A DNA stretch of 64,000 nucleotides from the IMG/VR virus record IMGVR_UViG_3300035661_000012, positions 62,001-126,000 of that record; one strand, given 5' to 3'. This document shows, piece after piece, positions 43,723 to 52,139 of this stretch (positions within the stretch are counted from its first letter, which is position 1; each line of letters opens with the position of its first letter). The notes beneath the pieces were generated by a model. That model had not been told where the DNA came from. It did no database searches and saw only the letters and a list, made by a program, of their open reading frames with translations. The translations under genes were made by a program, and so were the position numbers. The stretch is from a virus.

Positions 43723-44382
43723 TTACCATAATTTTATTGCTTCTTTAATTGTTTTTCCTGACATTTGTCCACTTCTTAATATGTGAGAGGCCTCAACCCA
43801 TTCTTGCTCTGATTGAAATGTAATGTTATTGACACGGCGGATATCATCCATATTAACCAAATCCGTATTTCTTTCGGCATTAAACCACATATTAATAATT
43901 GTATTTAGTTCATGTAAACCATGAATACTTCTTAATTCTCTAGTTAAAACATCTCCCCAGCACAAACGTGCATCACCATAAACATTATTTAAGCGAACTT
44001 GGTATATTCTGGTATTTTCTCGTGGCGGATTAAAACTACTAAATATCGACGTATTAATAACTTTATACATATTATTCTCTACCCGCAAATCAAATAAGAA
44101 ATACAGATACGGATAGTGTAAATGATATTGTATATTAGAATATGTAAAATCAAGATATTGCGTATTTCTACACACTAATACCTTCATGTTTACATCTTTA
44201 ACTTCATACCATACTATCCATAGAGGCATAATCATACTTGATTCTTCTTTAATACTAAATAATTGCCTAAGCTCATCTATGGAAACTATTTTAGGTTCGT
44301 AAATATTGGCGCTTCCTTGTTTATTGATATTGTCTATAATCGCTATACGATCATATACTGTTATATTAGCTATTTTGTTCAT
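43723..44382 (-). CDS. PRTRC protein B-like, E2-type fold with candidate catalytic Cys
   Basis: 219 aa, SD GGGAG. Central block: HYPYLYFLFDL, then FNPPRENTRIYQVRLNNVYG and DARLCWGDVL. This matches the PRTRC B signature 'YhaP.fNVY.dGrvCWG'. It also parallels E2 enzymes, where 'HPNvY..G.iCL..L' places the catalytic Cys eight residues after Asn; here N133 and C141. I infer a ubiquitin-conjugating (E2-like) role. Overlaps its upstream neighbour by 17 bases. Confidence 0.75.
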   Translation of the reverse strand: MNKIANITVYDRIAIIDNINKQGSANIYEPKIVSIDELRQLFSIKEESSMIMPLWIVWYEVKDVNMKVLVCRNTQYLDFTYSNIQYHLHYPYLYFLFDLRVENNMYKVINTSIFSSFNPPRENTRIYQVRLNNVYGDARLCWGDVLTRELRSIHGLHELNTIINMWFNAERNTDLVNMDDIRRVNNITFQSEQEWVEASHILRSGQMSGKTIKEAIKLW

Positions 44383-45001
44383 CTGATAACTCCCTGATTA
44401 AAATCTTATGTATAAAATCCAGCGCTATGAAATATGATAATAAAGAAAAAGCAACCCTATGATTCCATATTGGAGATGAAGTAATAATAAGCGGATATCG
44501 AGTCTGCTCTTCTAATCCTGCATTTACAATTTGTATTAAGTAATTTGGTGCAGTATTATCATCGCCGATATATTTCATAAAATCATTACGCAGAACATTC
44601 CATGCTTCTGCATATTTTGCTTTACCTTCACTTGTATCAACGATATTGTAAAATGTTGATGCTATAAAATTAGTAATAAAACGTGATAGCACTAATTGTA
44701 GCTCATAGCCCCTAGCTCGTGTTGTTGTTGCAGATGTTGAAAATGAACATCCGCCAATATTTAAGACTGTTTGATGATGAGCTGCTGAATATTGTTCAAT
44801 AAGAGGATTCATATTTTCTCTATAATATTTTTCAACAGCTTTAATAATTGTAAACATTATTCTTCTGTTGTAACTTGCGGTTAATTGCCATTGGTTGCGT
44901 GTAGTAATAAATCTTTTATCTAATGCGTATTTAACCAGCAGCAATAGCCGTAAGTTTGTTGATACGTTTTGCATGTTAGCAATTACTTTGTCGTCATACA
45001 T
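44366..45001 (-). CDS. Hypothetical protein of the Ubl operon (211 aa)
   Basis: Helical, with a CSFSTSATTTRARGYELQLVL segment containing a single Cys at ~85 and a C-terminal hydrophobic helix (HRVAFSLLSYFIALDFIHKIL). Overlaps the E2-like gene (17 bases) and the 75-aa gene (8 bases). It may be the target, adaptor or an extra PRTRC component; I cannot match it to PRTRC D, E or F by eye. Confidence 0.5.
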   Translation of the reverse strand: MYDDKVIANMQNVSTNLRLLLLVKYALDKRFITTRNQWQLTASYNRRIMFTIIKAVEKYYRENMNPLIEQYSAAHHQTVLNIGGCSFSTSATTTRARGYELQLVLSRFITNFIASTFYNIVDTSEGKAKYAEAWNVLRNDFMKYIGDDNTAPNYLIQIVNAGLEEQTRYPLIITSSPIWNHRVAFSLLSYFIALDFIHKILIRELSDEQNS

Positions 45002-45221
45002 AGTTTTTACTCATTTTAAATGTTGATTGAACATAACGTAATCTATCAGTAATAATATAATTGTAGTTTATTTCAAAATTAGTTAGACTTTTTGCTTCTT
45101 CCGCTGTCATTTCTGCGATTCTCCGTAATGATGGATCAGCACATAACTCATATAAGAGTTTAAGTTGAGGATTATCTTGTAATCCTGCGAATTTGGTTAA
45201 AATATCTTGTCCGGTTAACAT
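44994..45221 (-). CDS. Hypothetical protein of the Ubl operon (75 aa)
   Basis: ATG at 45221 (SD GGAG) is preferred; the longer ORF starts inside the terminator hairpin. Helical, with DPSLRRIAEMTAEEAKSLTN. First gene after the Ubl terminator. Family unknown. Confidence 0.5.
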   Translation of the reverse strand: MLTGQDILTKFAGLQDNPQLKLLYELCADPSLRRIAEMTAEEAKSLTNFEINYNYIITDRLRYVQSTFKMSKNYV

Positions 45222-45234
45222 AAGATCTCCGTAA

Positions 45235-45268
45235 TAAAAAAGCCCCTCCACATAACGTAGAGGGACTT
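45235..45268 (-). terminator. Terminator after the Ubl gene
   Basis: Minus strand AAGTCCCTC / GAGGGGCTT stem (one T-G pair, 11-base loop) followed by TTTTT. It separates the Ubl gene from the E2/JAB/E1/RT genes; read-through would lower the latter relative to the Ubl. Confidence 0.85.
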
Positions 45269-45278
45269 TGGTTGTGGA

Positions 45279-45467
45279 TTATTTACCAAGTTTGCCAGCT
45301 TTCATTTTGAAATTGATAACTTTGTTTCCAGAATCATCTGTATAAACTTCTGCTACTGTGTCATCAATTTCTGGTGCATGACCACGCAATGCAGCTTTAG
45401 CAGCATCTACACTAATGTCACCTGGAACTGTTGCTGTCATATCAGCATATTTTACGATTGTTGCCAT
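45279..45467 (-). CDS. Small ubiquitin-like protein, PRTRC protein C-like
   Basis: 62 aa, SD AAGGAG. Beta-grasp-like order: strand ATIVKYADMTATVPG, helix SVDAAKAALRGHAPEI, strand VAEVYTDDSGNKVINFKMK, tail AGKLGK. PRTRC C proteins end similarly (YTFKRA-x-GTKG, from memory). A terminal ...LG-K could be trimmed by the JAB enzyme to leave a C-terminal Gly for E1 activation. The gene is followed by its own terminator, so it should be the most abundant product of the set. Confidence 0.65.
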   Translation of the reverse strand: MATIVKYADMTATVPGDISVDAAKAALRGHAPEIDDTVAEVYTDDSGNKVINFKMKAGKLGK

Positions 45468-45481
45468 GGATACGTTACTCC

Positions 45482-45778
45482 TTAATTTTGTGCGTTATTA
45501 ATTAATGATTGAAATACGCTTGCTGTTAACGGTTCTCTTCTTGGTTGTTGAGATTCCGTTTGCTCACGTTGTACGTAATTATTTAAGATATCTTGGAATG
45601 TTTCCTGAGTTAAGACAAGGGTGTCATTAAGCTGATCGTTGACATTATTCAAATTGTCTTCCGACATTTGATCATTGTCGTCAAGACGATATTCTACTGT
45701 TTCAACGCCGCTGAATTCGAGTACGCCACCTGGAACGTATAACTCAAGAACGCTTCCTTCTAATCTGAAGCTAATCAT
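45482..45778 (-). CDS. Hypothetical acidic protein before the Ubl (98 aa)
   Basis: SD GGAGG. N-terminal beta-hairpins (MISFRLEGSVLELYVPGG, LEFSGVETVEYRL), then an Asn/Asp/Gln-rich helical region. It could be a second beta-grasp or PRTRC E-like component; not recognisable. Fourteen bases upstream of the Ubl gene, so co-expressed. Confidence 0.5.
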   Translation of the reverse strand: MISFRLEGSVLELYVPGGVLEFSGVETVEYRLDDNDQMSEDNLNNVNDQLNDTLVLTQETFQDILNNYVQREQTESQQPRREPLTASVFQSLINNAQN

Positions 45779-45830
45779 TTGTTACCTCCGATAATATTGG
45801 ATTTGTTAATTAGATTTTTTTTACTGTATT

Positions 45831-48800
45831 TTAATAATCCACATCTTCTTCGGCGAATTCTGCCTCTTCTTCATCTATTTCTTCAATAACTGAAGATGAT
45901 TCAAGAATATCGTTGATATACGGGCGAATTATTTTACAGTATCCTATTTTAGATAGATGATTATCATCTATGTTGTTTAGATTATCAACAAGGCCTGCTA
46001 TATATTCTGAATCTCCGCCTGAATGAATTCTAGAAATTGTAATTATGGTTTTATCCTCTTTCGCTAATTTCATGGCTTGTAAATATAAATCAGCATCTTC
46101 AGGAGTCATATCTAGCATATTTGTTAATATAGGCTTGATTAACTCTACTTGCTCTTCTCCAAAATTAGATAAAGCAAATACATCATAACCAGAAGCCCCA
46201 CCTTCTATATGTTTAACTCCTTCAATAACCGTATCTTGCAGAATGCGCGAAGTGATATGCTGTAGGTACATCATCTTATGTTTATTGATATTACCATTAG
46301 CATACATCCATTCAATTGCAGTATGGATTCTCCATAAGTCTACAGTCCCCATTCCTATTCTTGTTTTGGCTATTGCTGCGTCAGCTAATATATCAGCAAA
46401 TTTATCGCGTGAAATTTCATAATATTTGAATGGTTTCTCTTCAACATCTAGAAATTTCTCGTTTTTGCTAATTTCGCTTTTGATATATTGTGTTATCCAA
46501 CGTTTTTCATAACCTAACAAATAGTCAGGATTAGCAGAATATTTAGCTAATTCTTGTTGAATAGATTGATGCAGAGGCACAGCAATAGGATATAAGTCGC
46601 CATCTGTATCTGATTTGTCAAGCAGGATATCTATCGTATTACGCAGAACAGCGCCGGCAGTATATTCTGGCAACACAATCTGATTGATATCCATTTTGTA
46701 TTCTTTCTTAAGATATTTAGCAAACTGATTAAGCGTAAGAACTTCTCTTGTATGGAATTGAAATCGCCAAATAACTGGGTTTCTCACTCCAATTTCATAG
46801 ATACGTTTAAGACCCGTTTGCTTTTTGAATGCTTGGATTTGTTTAATGAGTCTTTGGTCAAGAACAACTGTCGTTCTTCTTGGCACATAGACACTTGCTA
46901 GTTGTTTGAGATTTCCTCCAGGTAATTCTGGGGAAGTAACTTGAGATAATGCGGCTCTTTTAGAAAATATCTCATGATTGATATAAAAGATATACTTCTT
47001 GAGATTTTCTAAAAGCTGTTCTTTTGTCGCTTCTCGTTTGTAAAGTTTTCGAAGGGTCATTAATATAAATTGAGAAAATGTAACAAATTGCGGATAAGTA
47101 ACTGTACCCGCCCCAACATATGTCATTTGCTCAATAATATTAAAGCTTGGAAATCTTATATATCTATTCTCATATTTTACATAGAATCCTTGGTTAAATG
47201 GATTAAGTAGGATATTATTAGTATTATATGAGACACTCCATGACGATGGATTAAAATAACTCCTCGATATTTTATCTTGAAAAACTGGGTCGTCCCATTG
47301 ATATACTGGAGTTCCATCATTATATCGGTTGAAAGATCTCAATTTGAGGAGTTGCTTTAAAATTCCTTTGTTTGATCCGTTTATGTAATTGTCATAGATT
47401 AGATTTGCGGCTTTTTCAAGATGATGATTATTTGCATTATACATATATTTCATCGTTTCTTGCATTACACGTACACCATTACTTTTACAATCATTACTAA
47501 GATCGGTAACGCCAAAACTCATAAGACCAAAGTAAACCTTATAAGTTTTGCCCATATAGACCCAGTCAACTTGTTGTAATTCTTGGCACATAATGTTGAC
47601 TTCATCTTCGGGATAATCATTAGCATTTAATGTGATAGAATCGTCTGGGCCATTTTCTGATAAAACAAAGTTTAACCAGCTCATTTTAATGCCATTGTGT
47701 CCGCTTTTAAGGGAAGTTGGACCAATGACCATCTGGACTGGTATTTTATCTTTGCCGAATTGTTTTGGTGGTATAATATATCCTAGATCCTCTCTTGGAT
47801 GCGTAACACCTTTAAGTCCATAATCTGATATTAATCTAGCAACTCCCATTTTGGCTACAATCTTCACGATAATTTTATAAGAGTTGTACATGGGGATTAT
47901 ATCTTCGATCACTCCACCTTTGTAATTAATATCATATATAACTGCAGGGAATCCTTCGAGATCATAAGCTATTATATCACCAGGATTTAATACATCGCCT
48001 TTTTGAGCTAAAATGACATCTTTGTTGGGAGTCATAAAAGTGCGGCGAACAAAGAATTCTTTTTCGGCTAATTGCTTATTAATGAGTATCTCGCCAACGG
48101 ATAATGTAAATTTACCTAGCGGCGATTGATCTTCAGTTTTGTCTGTTGTTATTGGTATAAAAACAGTATAAGCATTAATCTTTTCTTTATTATTACTTTC
48201 AAATAAATGATCCTGTTCTGGCTCTAATGGCTGTAATAATTCACTGGTATAGTGCAATCTTAGTCTTTCTGGCAAAGATGACTTAGGCTCATATATTGAA
48301 GTAATTGCGTTATCTGTAGAAGAATATCCTGCGGCTTGTATTTGCTTACCAAACAAGTTACAGTAAATTCCTTCGGATAATTCATCTACGCGAATTGGAT
48401 CATTAAATAGCTTAGAATATTTCCTAATATCTTCTTCGGATTTTGGAATAGCGGATTCCCATAATGCTCTACCAATACAATCGTAATATTCCTTTTTATT
48501 ATTCTTTTGTCTGAATGTTTTTACTATGCGAATACGATGCTCAATTTTTAGACGATTATTATAACTGACAGGCTCTATTTTCATTAAGCCATCCAAAACT
48601 TTAGAAACATCTTTTCTAAGGAATTTATGATGTATATATTTATAGTCAGATCGCCTGAAATATTCTAGTCTATCCATTACAACAAGGATTAGCATTTTAT
48701 CTACATCAAGAATGCATTCATCGTCGTCTAAATAGAAATATGGAGATAAACGAATATCGTCTGCTGTCAATTTTGGAATGATAACTGGAGAATTAAACTG

Positions 48801-48923
48801 ATTATTAAAAATTAACTCATAATGATCTCCGTTACGCATACGGAATAAAGATCCCGCATAAAAATTTAATACATTATCCAAGCTATTAATTTTATCTAAA
48901 CGTTCGAGTATTTTTTTATACAT
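45831..48923 (-). CDS. Predicted compact single-chain DNA-dependent RNA polymerase (beta/beta' fusion)
   Basis: 1030 aa, SD GAGGAG. Beta-like barrel: VKIVAKMGVARLISDYGLKG (353-372, compare RHGNKGV; K371), then EDLGYI (compare EDMPY) and PVQMVIGPTSLKSGHNG (395-411, compare vDiilNPlGvPSRMN.GQ). Beta'-like region: GGNLKQLASVYVPRRTTVV (669-687, compare GKRVD.SgRsVI), RNPVIWRFQFHTRE (714-727, compare LNRAPTLHR) and DKSDTDGDLYPIAVPLH (769-785, compare NADFDGDQMAVHVPLS; metal-binding D772/D774/D776). Blocks occur in RNAP order in one chain, about a third of the size of bacterial beta+beta'. C-terminus acidic. First gene of the operon with the Ubl set. Confidence 0.8.
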   Translation of the reverse strand: MYKKILERLDKINSLDNVLNFYAGSLFRMRNGDHYELIFNNQFNSPVIIPKLTADDIRLSPYFYLDDDECILDVDKMLILVVMDRLEYFRRSDYKYIHHKFLRKDVSKVLDGLMKIEPVSYNNRLKIEHRIRIVKTFRQKNNKKEYYDCIGRALWESAIPKSEEDIRKYSKLFNDPIRVDELSEGIYCNLFGKQIQAAGYSSTDNAITSIYEPKSSLPERLRLHYTSELLQPLEPEQDHLFESNNKEKINAYTVFIPITTDKTEDQSPLGKFTLSVGEILINKQLAEKEFFVRRTFMTPNKDVILAQKGDVLNPGDIIAYDLEGFPAVIYDINYKGGVIEDIIPMYNSYKIIVKIVAKMGVARLISDYGLKGVTHPREDLGYIIPPKQFGKDKIPVQMVIGPTSLKSGHNGIKMSWLNFVLSENGPDDSITLNANDYPEDEVNIMCQELQQVDWVYMGKTYKVYFGLMSFGVTDLSNDCKSNGVRVMQETMKYMYNANNHHLEKAANLIYDNYINGSNKGILKQLLKLRSFNRYNDGTPVYQWDDPVFQDKISRSYFNPSSWSVSYNTNNILLNPFNQGFYVKYENRYIRFPSFNIIEQMTYVGAGTVTYPQFVTFSQFILMTLRKLYKREATKEQLLENLKKYIFYINHEIFSKRAALSQVTSPELPGGNLKQLASVYVPRRTTVVLDQRLIKQIQAFKKQTGLKRIYEIGVRNPVIWRFQFHTREVLTLNQFAKYLKKEYKMDINQIVLPEYTAGAVLRNTIDILLDKSDTDGDLYPIAVPLHQSIQQELAKYSANPDYLLGYEKRWITQYIKSEISKNEKFLDVEEKPFKYYEISRDKFADILADAAIAKTRIGMGTVDLWRIHTAIEWMYANGNINKHKMMYLQHITSRILQDTVIEGVKHIEGGASGYDVFALSNFGEEQVELIKPILTNMLDMTPEDADLYLQAMKLAKEDKTIITISRIHSGGDSEYIAGLVDNLNNIDDNHLSKIGYCKIIRPYINDILESSSVIEEIDEEEAEFAEEDVDY

Positions 48924-49299
48924 TTAGACTCCTCAAAGCATTTTGAATTATTTTTATAAATTCATAGGATACTAGTCCAGAATATTCACGATCAATAATT
49001 ACATCCTTATGCGTGTATTTGCCAGAGAATTTGTTGTTGAATAGATTAGAAAAATAGTCGGCATTTGTTCCGAGAAATATAAACGAACCAACAAATCCGG
49101 CTTGTATTTGAGCATTACTGAAAGCTTTCGTAACAACATTATTGTTGCGGTATTCGAAAGTTAAGCCTTTGAATACGATCAAATGTCCTATAGTTTCTCC
49201 ATTGCCATATTCGTTTAGAATAGGAGTGATAATTTTAACGGCCTTGCTATCCTTAATAAATGGAGCTATAAGTTTTACTTTGTCTCCCTCGACGATCAT
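48916..49299 (-). CDS. Hypothetical protein coupled to the RNA polymerase (127 aa)
   Basis: SD AAAGGAG; overlaps the RNAP start by 8 bases. Beta-rich N-terminus (GDKVKLIAPFIKDSKAVKIITP), C-terminal helix. Coupling suggests a partner or regulator of the polymerase, but no family is recognised. Confidence 0.5.
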   Translation of the reverse strand: MIVEGDKVKLIAPFIKDSKAVKIITPILNEYGNGETIGHLIVFKGLTFEYRNNNVVTKAFSNAQIQAGFVGSFIFLGTNADYFSNLFNNKFSGKYTHKDVIIDREYSGLVSYEFIKIIQNALRSLNV

Positions 49300-49318
49300 A
49301 ATGACTCCTTTAGATTAA

Positions 49319-49519
49319 TTAAATATCTTCTTCCATTGAAGGTATTTGCCCGTCAATTTCATAATCTTCTGGTTCTGGTACAGTAGAAAAGAATAAAACC
49401 ATATCCGTTTTGGTATTTTTATCTTTGAACCAAACTGCTCCTGTAGATGTAGATATATCTATTGGTTCGATATTATGGTTTTGCATAATTTTTTTAACGG
49501 CGTCTAAAAATTCTTGCAT
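49319..49519 (-). CDS. Small hypothetical protein (66 aa)
   Basis: I take the ATG at 49519 (SD AAGGAG). Longer ORF versions would run through the terminator hairpin upstream. N-terminal helix MQEFLDAVKKIMQNHNI, then strands, acidic end SMEEDI. Unknown function. Confidence 0.55.
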   Translation of the reverse strand: MQEFLDAVKKIMQNHNIEPIDISTSTGAVWFKDKNTKTDMVLFFSTVPEPEDYEIDGQIPSMEEDI

Positions 49520-49543
49520 GATAATCTCCTTTGCTTTAATTAG

Positions 49544-49573
49544 TAAAACAAAGCCCCTCGCAATAAGGGGCTT
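49544..49573 (-). terminator. Rho-independent terminator
   Basis: Minus strand AAGCCCCT / AGGGGCTT, perfect 8-bp stem, then TTGTTTTACTA. Ends the 49596-49796 gene. Confidence 0.85.
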
Positions 49574-49595
49574 CTCCTTCGCGCAAACCAAGTTG

Positions 49596-49796
49596 TTAAA
49601 CAAGTACGGCAGATACACTGGCAATAGCCTGAACGACTCTTGCAGCGATAACAAATCCGGATGCAAAGGCTGGTGATACAAGTCCGATTAAGAGAAGAGC
49701 TGCTATTAAAAGCGCCCATTTCTTCATATTTGATGGTAATGGCCCATGAACTTGATTTACTAAGCCTTTCATTCCGAGTGTTTGTTGATTGTGCAT
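49596..49796 (-). CDS. Small membrane/secreted peptide (66 aa)
   Basis: SD TGGAGG. A 23-residue polar leader (MHNQQTLGMKGLVNQVHGPL...) is followed by MKKWALLIAALLLIGLVSPAFA, a textbook signal peptide with an AxA site, then a hydrophobic SGFVIAARVVQAIASVSAVLV tail. Could be a membrane-inserted lysis or exclusion peptide, or a bacteriocin-like peptide. It has its own terminator directly after it. Function not known. Confidence 0.55.
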   Translation of the reverse strand: MHNQQTLGMKGLVNQVHGPLPSNMKKWALLIAALLLIGLVSPAFASGFVIAARVVQAIASVSAVLV

Positions 49797-49819
49797 CTAA
49801 CCTCCATATAGTTTGCGGG

Positions 49820-50296
49820 TTAAATGCTTATTTCTTTTATCTTTTCTATATCATCGAGATTTATTCGCTTTTGAGTCTCTACGTTTTTGATCTGTCTAAT
49901 TTTTTCATCCTTGCCAAGTGATTTTATTTCATAGCCATTTTTCTCAATATTATGAAAGACCACCACTTCAAAACGTTGAGGCATAGTAAATTTATCTTCT
50001 TCGGTTTTGATAAGCACATTTATATAGAATTCGGCGTATGTAAATGGCATAAAGCCCTTATACATATCTAAGCATGGAACTAATTCTTTGATGTATTCTT
50101 TAAATTCAGGAACTGTCAAAATTGTAGATCTTTTCTTGAATACTCCTTTAATAAATGGACCGCTATCATAATTTCCAAACGAATATATTCCCATGCTAAT
50201 ATTGTATTTATTCGCCAAATCCAATATCTTTGTTTCGTAACCCGGTGCAACAAGCATTCTATTAGCTAATAAGAGTGTGGTTATTTGCTGTTCCAT
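49820..50296 (-). CDS. Hypothetical protein (158 aa)
   Basis: SD GAGG. Alpha/beta, with LLLANRMLVAPGYETKIL near the start and a charged C-terminal helix (DDIEKIKEISI). No family recognised. Confidence 0.45.
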   Translation of the reverse strand: MEQQITTLLLANRMLVAPGYETKILDLANKYNISMGIYSFGNYDSGPFIKGVFKKRSTILTVPEFKEYIKELVPCLDMYKGFMPFTYAEFYINVLIKTEEDKFTMPQRFEVVVFHNIEKNGYEIKSLGKDEKIRQIKNVETQKRINLDDIEKIKEISI

Positions 50297-50328
50297 AGAG
50301 CCTCACAAGTTTGAAATTCATTAATAAT

Positions 50329-50547
50329 TCATTTATCAAGCTCGGCTCCGCAGACTTCACATTCAAGAAAAGAAAGCGGATCATTCGGGTCCTTTTCTGT
50401 AACTATTGGATGCGGACAAGCTTGACGTAAATCTGATAGTCTTTGATATAATGACTGCTTAGCTTTACGAGCGTTTTCATCGATTTCTCTGATTTCTGAT
50501 TCGATTTTATATCGCTCGACAAATATTTCATATGCTTTTCGTGTCAT
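50329..50547 (-). CDS. Small coiled-coil/zinc protein (72 aa)
   Basis: SD AAAGGAG. N-terminal coiled coil (ESEIREIDENARKAKQSLYQR), then ACPHP ... ECEVCGAEL, a probable C/H-C-C zinc site. Coiled coil plus a mini zinc knuckle is common in small phage regulators. Role unknown. Confidence 0.5.
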   Translation of the reverse strand: MTRKAYEIFVERYKIESEIREIDENARKAKQSLYQRLSDLRQACPHPIVTEKDPNDPLSFLECEVCGAELDK

Positions 50548-50559
50548 GGATTATCTCCT

Positions 50560-51033
50560 TTAATGTTGCGGTTCTATAAAACTTGCGTCTTTTATAATCT
50601 TCCCATCTGCATCTTTTTTACTACCCTTAGCATCATTATGATCGCAAATTCTTTTTAATACAATTGCCGGATCCATTTCTAATTTATAGTTTGTACCAAC
50701 TGATATGAATTGTATATCTCCAATTGCATCAACTAATGCGGATCTTGTAATTTTGCGTATTTTTGGCTCTCCTGTTGCTGGATCAATAGATGTTATTGTT
50801 AATATATCATTCTTCATTTCTGTTTGTTTACTAGAGTGTTTATTTGCAAATTCAACAGCCATAGCTTTTGCTTCTTTATTACTATATCCGCAGAATTCAA
50901 ATAATTCTTCGGCTAGCATTCTGGTTTCTAAATAATGATCAAAATTGTCATTGTTACGGATATGATTCCATCTCATTATTCTGATAAATAAATCTTGTGA
51001 TGTTTCGTTTGTATTTGTAATCTCTTGTTTCAT
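50560..51033 (-). CDS. MazG-like nucleotide pyrophosphohydrolase
   Basis: 157 aa, SD GGAG. MLAEELFEFCG supplies the E-E-x-x-E type metal helix. VDAIGDIQFISVGTNYKLEMDP (D-A-x-x-D-I) and the C-terminal VLKRICDHNDAKG, then FIEPQH, match MazG/PRA-PH-like phage enzymes. Hydrolyses NTP/dNTP to monophosphate; may lower alarmone or clean nucleotide pools. Confidence 0.8.
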   Translation of the reverse strand: MKQEITNTNETSQDLFIRIMRWNHIRNNDNFDHYLETRMLAEELFEFCGYSNKEAKAMAVEFANKHSSKQTEMKNDILTITSIDPATGEPKIRKITRSALVDAIGDIQFISVGTNYKLEMDPAIVLKRICDHNDAKGSKKDADGKIIKDASFIEPQH

Positions 51034-51061
51034 GAATGCTCCATTTTATTATATTATTTAA

Positions 51062-51445
51062 TTAGCTCGTAAATAATTTTTTGGCTCTTTCTGCTCTTTC
51101 TTCAAATAAAGATTTTTGCGGCTTTTGTATTTGATCAAGAACCTCGTCTTCATTTAATTCAGGATTATCTGCAATCGCCATTACTAATGTAGCAATTAAA
51201 GAAATCTCCTGAATTTGCATATTATCAATAACCTTTGATTTTTCATTCATATAACCGTCAACAATAACAAATTGATTTTCTAAGCCTTCAAATTTAGATG
51301 CATTTTCACGAAAGGCAATAACGTTTAAATATTTGTTATTTTTATATTTAATTCTCGCACGACACATTAATCCTTTGCTATCATTGTTTATGATATCAAC
51401 GGATTCAACTTTACCAACTATTGAGAATGACGCTTTTCCTTCCAT
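51062..51445 (-). CDS. OB-fold (SSB-like) protein
   Basis: 127 aa, SD GGAG. FSIVGKVESVDIINNDSKGL, CRARIKYKNNKYLNVIAF, FEGLENQFVIVDGYMNEKS: the five-strand order of an OB fold of the SSB/DUF type. Acidic/helical C-terminus. Probable ssDNA or RNA binding. Forms a pair with the acidic-tailed 230-aa protein upstream (1 base apart). Confidence 0.55.
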   Translation of the reverse strand: MEGKASFSIVGKVESVDIINNDSKGLMCRARIKYKNNKYLNVIAFRENASKFEGLENQFVIVDGYMNEKSKVIDNMQIQEISLIATLVMAIADNPELNEDEVLDQIQKPQKSLFEERAERAKKLFTS

Positions 51446-51446
51446 A

Positions 51447-52139
51447 TTAAGCTCCTATTTCTGCATTTTCTTCATCTTCTAAGACCTCGAAATCTAATTC
51501 TGGATCGTTATCATTTGCATCATTTATAATTTCTTCTTTTATTTCTGGTTGTTTTTCTGCAAAAATGTCGCCAGCAAATTCTTTCTCCATTTCTTCATTG
51601 CGTTCAACTTTAACGATTGGTTCGTTTTCGATCGCAACTGTGTCAGCTTTCTTGCTTGTAATAACTTTGATTGTTTTGCCATTGACATCAAGATTATTTG
51701 TTATTGTTTTATTTTTCGCAGAATGATGTATTTGCATTGTTTGAACTAATAGTTTGAAAGAGGTGAGATTGCGACATTCTGTAACATTGAAAATATTATC
51801 ATAGATCACCTGTGCGGTAACATCGCCGCCTATATTGTAAATAATAATTCCGCCCAAATAGCTTACAGCGATTGTTTTTGATATAGCATCAAAAGAAATA
51901 ATCATATTATCGTCATTGATATGGATTGGATCAATTTCTGTAACCATACCAATATATTTAGTTTGCGATGTACTGACTACGAGTTTTATGAATTCTTGGT
52001 ATTTCTGTTCATCTGTATATTCCTTTTGCTTTTTGATGAACGTTCTGATGGTTTTGAGCAGATAATCCATGTAATGCATGGGCTCAAATTCTATGAAAGC
52101 CACCATGCCATTACTGATTAGATAAATATTGCGTTTCAT
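51447..52139 (-). CDS. Hypothetical protein with acidic C-terminal tail (230 aa)
   Basis: SD AAGG. Ordered N-terminal ~165 residues, then a long Glu/Asp-rich tail ending DPELDFEVLEDEENAEIGA. Acidic tails of this type recruit partners in SSBs. Translationally adjacent to the OB-fold gene. Family unknown. Confidence 0.5.
   Translation of the reverse strand: MKRNIYLISNGMVAFIEFEPMHYMDYLLKTIRTFIKKQKEYTDEQKYQEFIKLVVSTSQTKYIGMVTEIDPIHINDDNMIISFDAISKTIAVSYLGGIIIYNIGGDVTAQVIYDNIFNVTECRNLTSFKLLVQTMQIHHSAKNKTITNNLDVNGKTIKVITSKKADTVAIENEPIVKVERNEEMEKEFAGDIFAEKQPEIKEEIINDANDNDPELDFEVLEDEENAEIGA

Noticed and set aside
42764-43729. Earlier ATG (43729) as start of the JAB protein
   Set aside because: The inner ATG at 43708 has a strong AAGGAG at good spacing, while the outer one overlaps the E2-like stop and has no SD.
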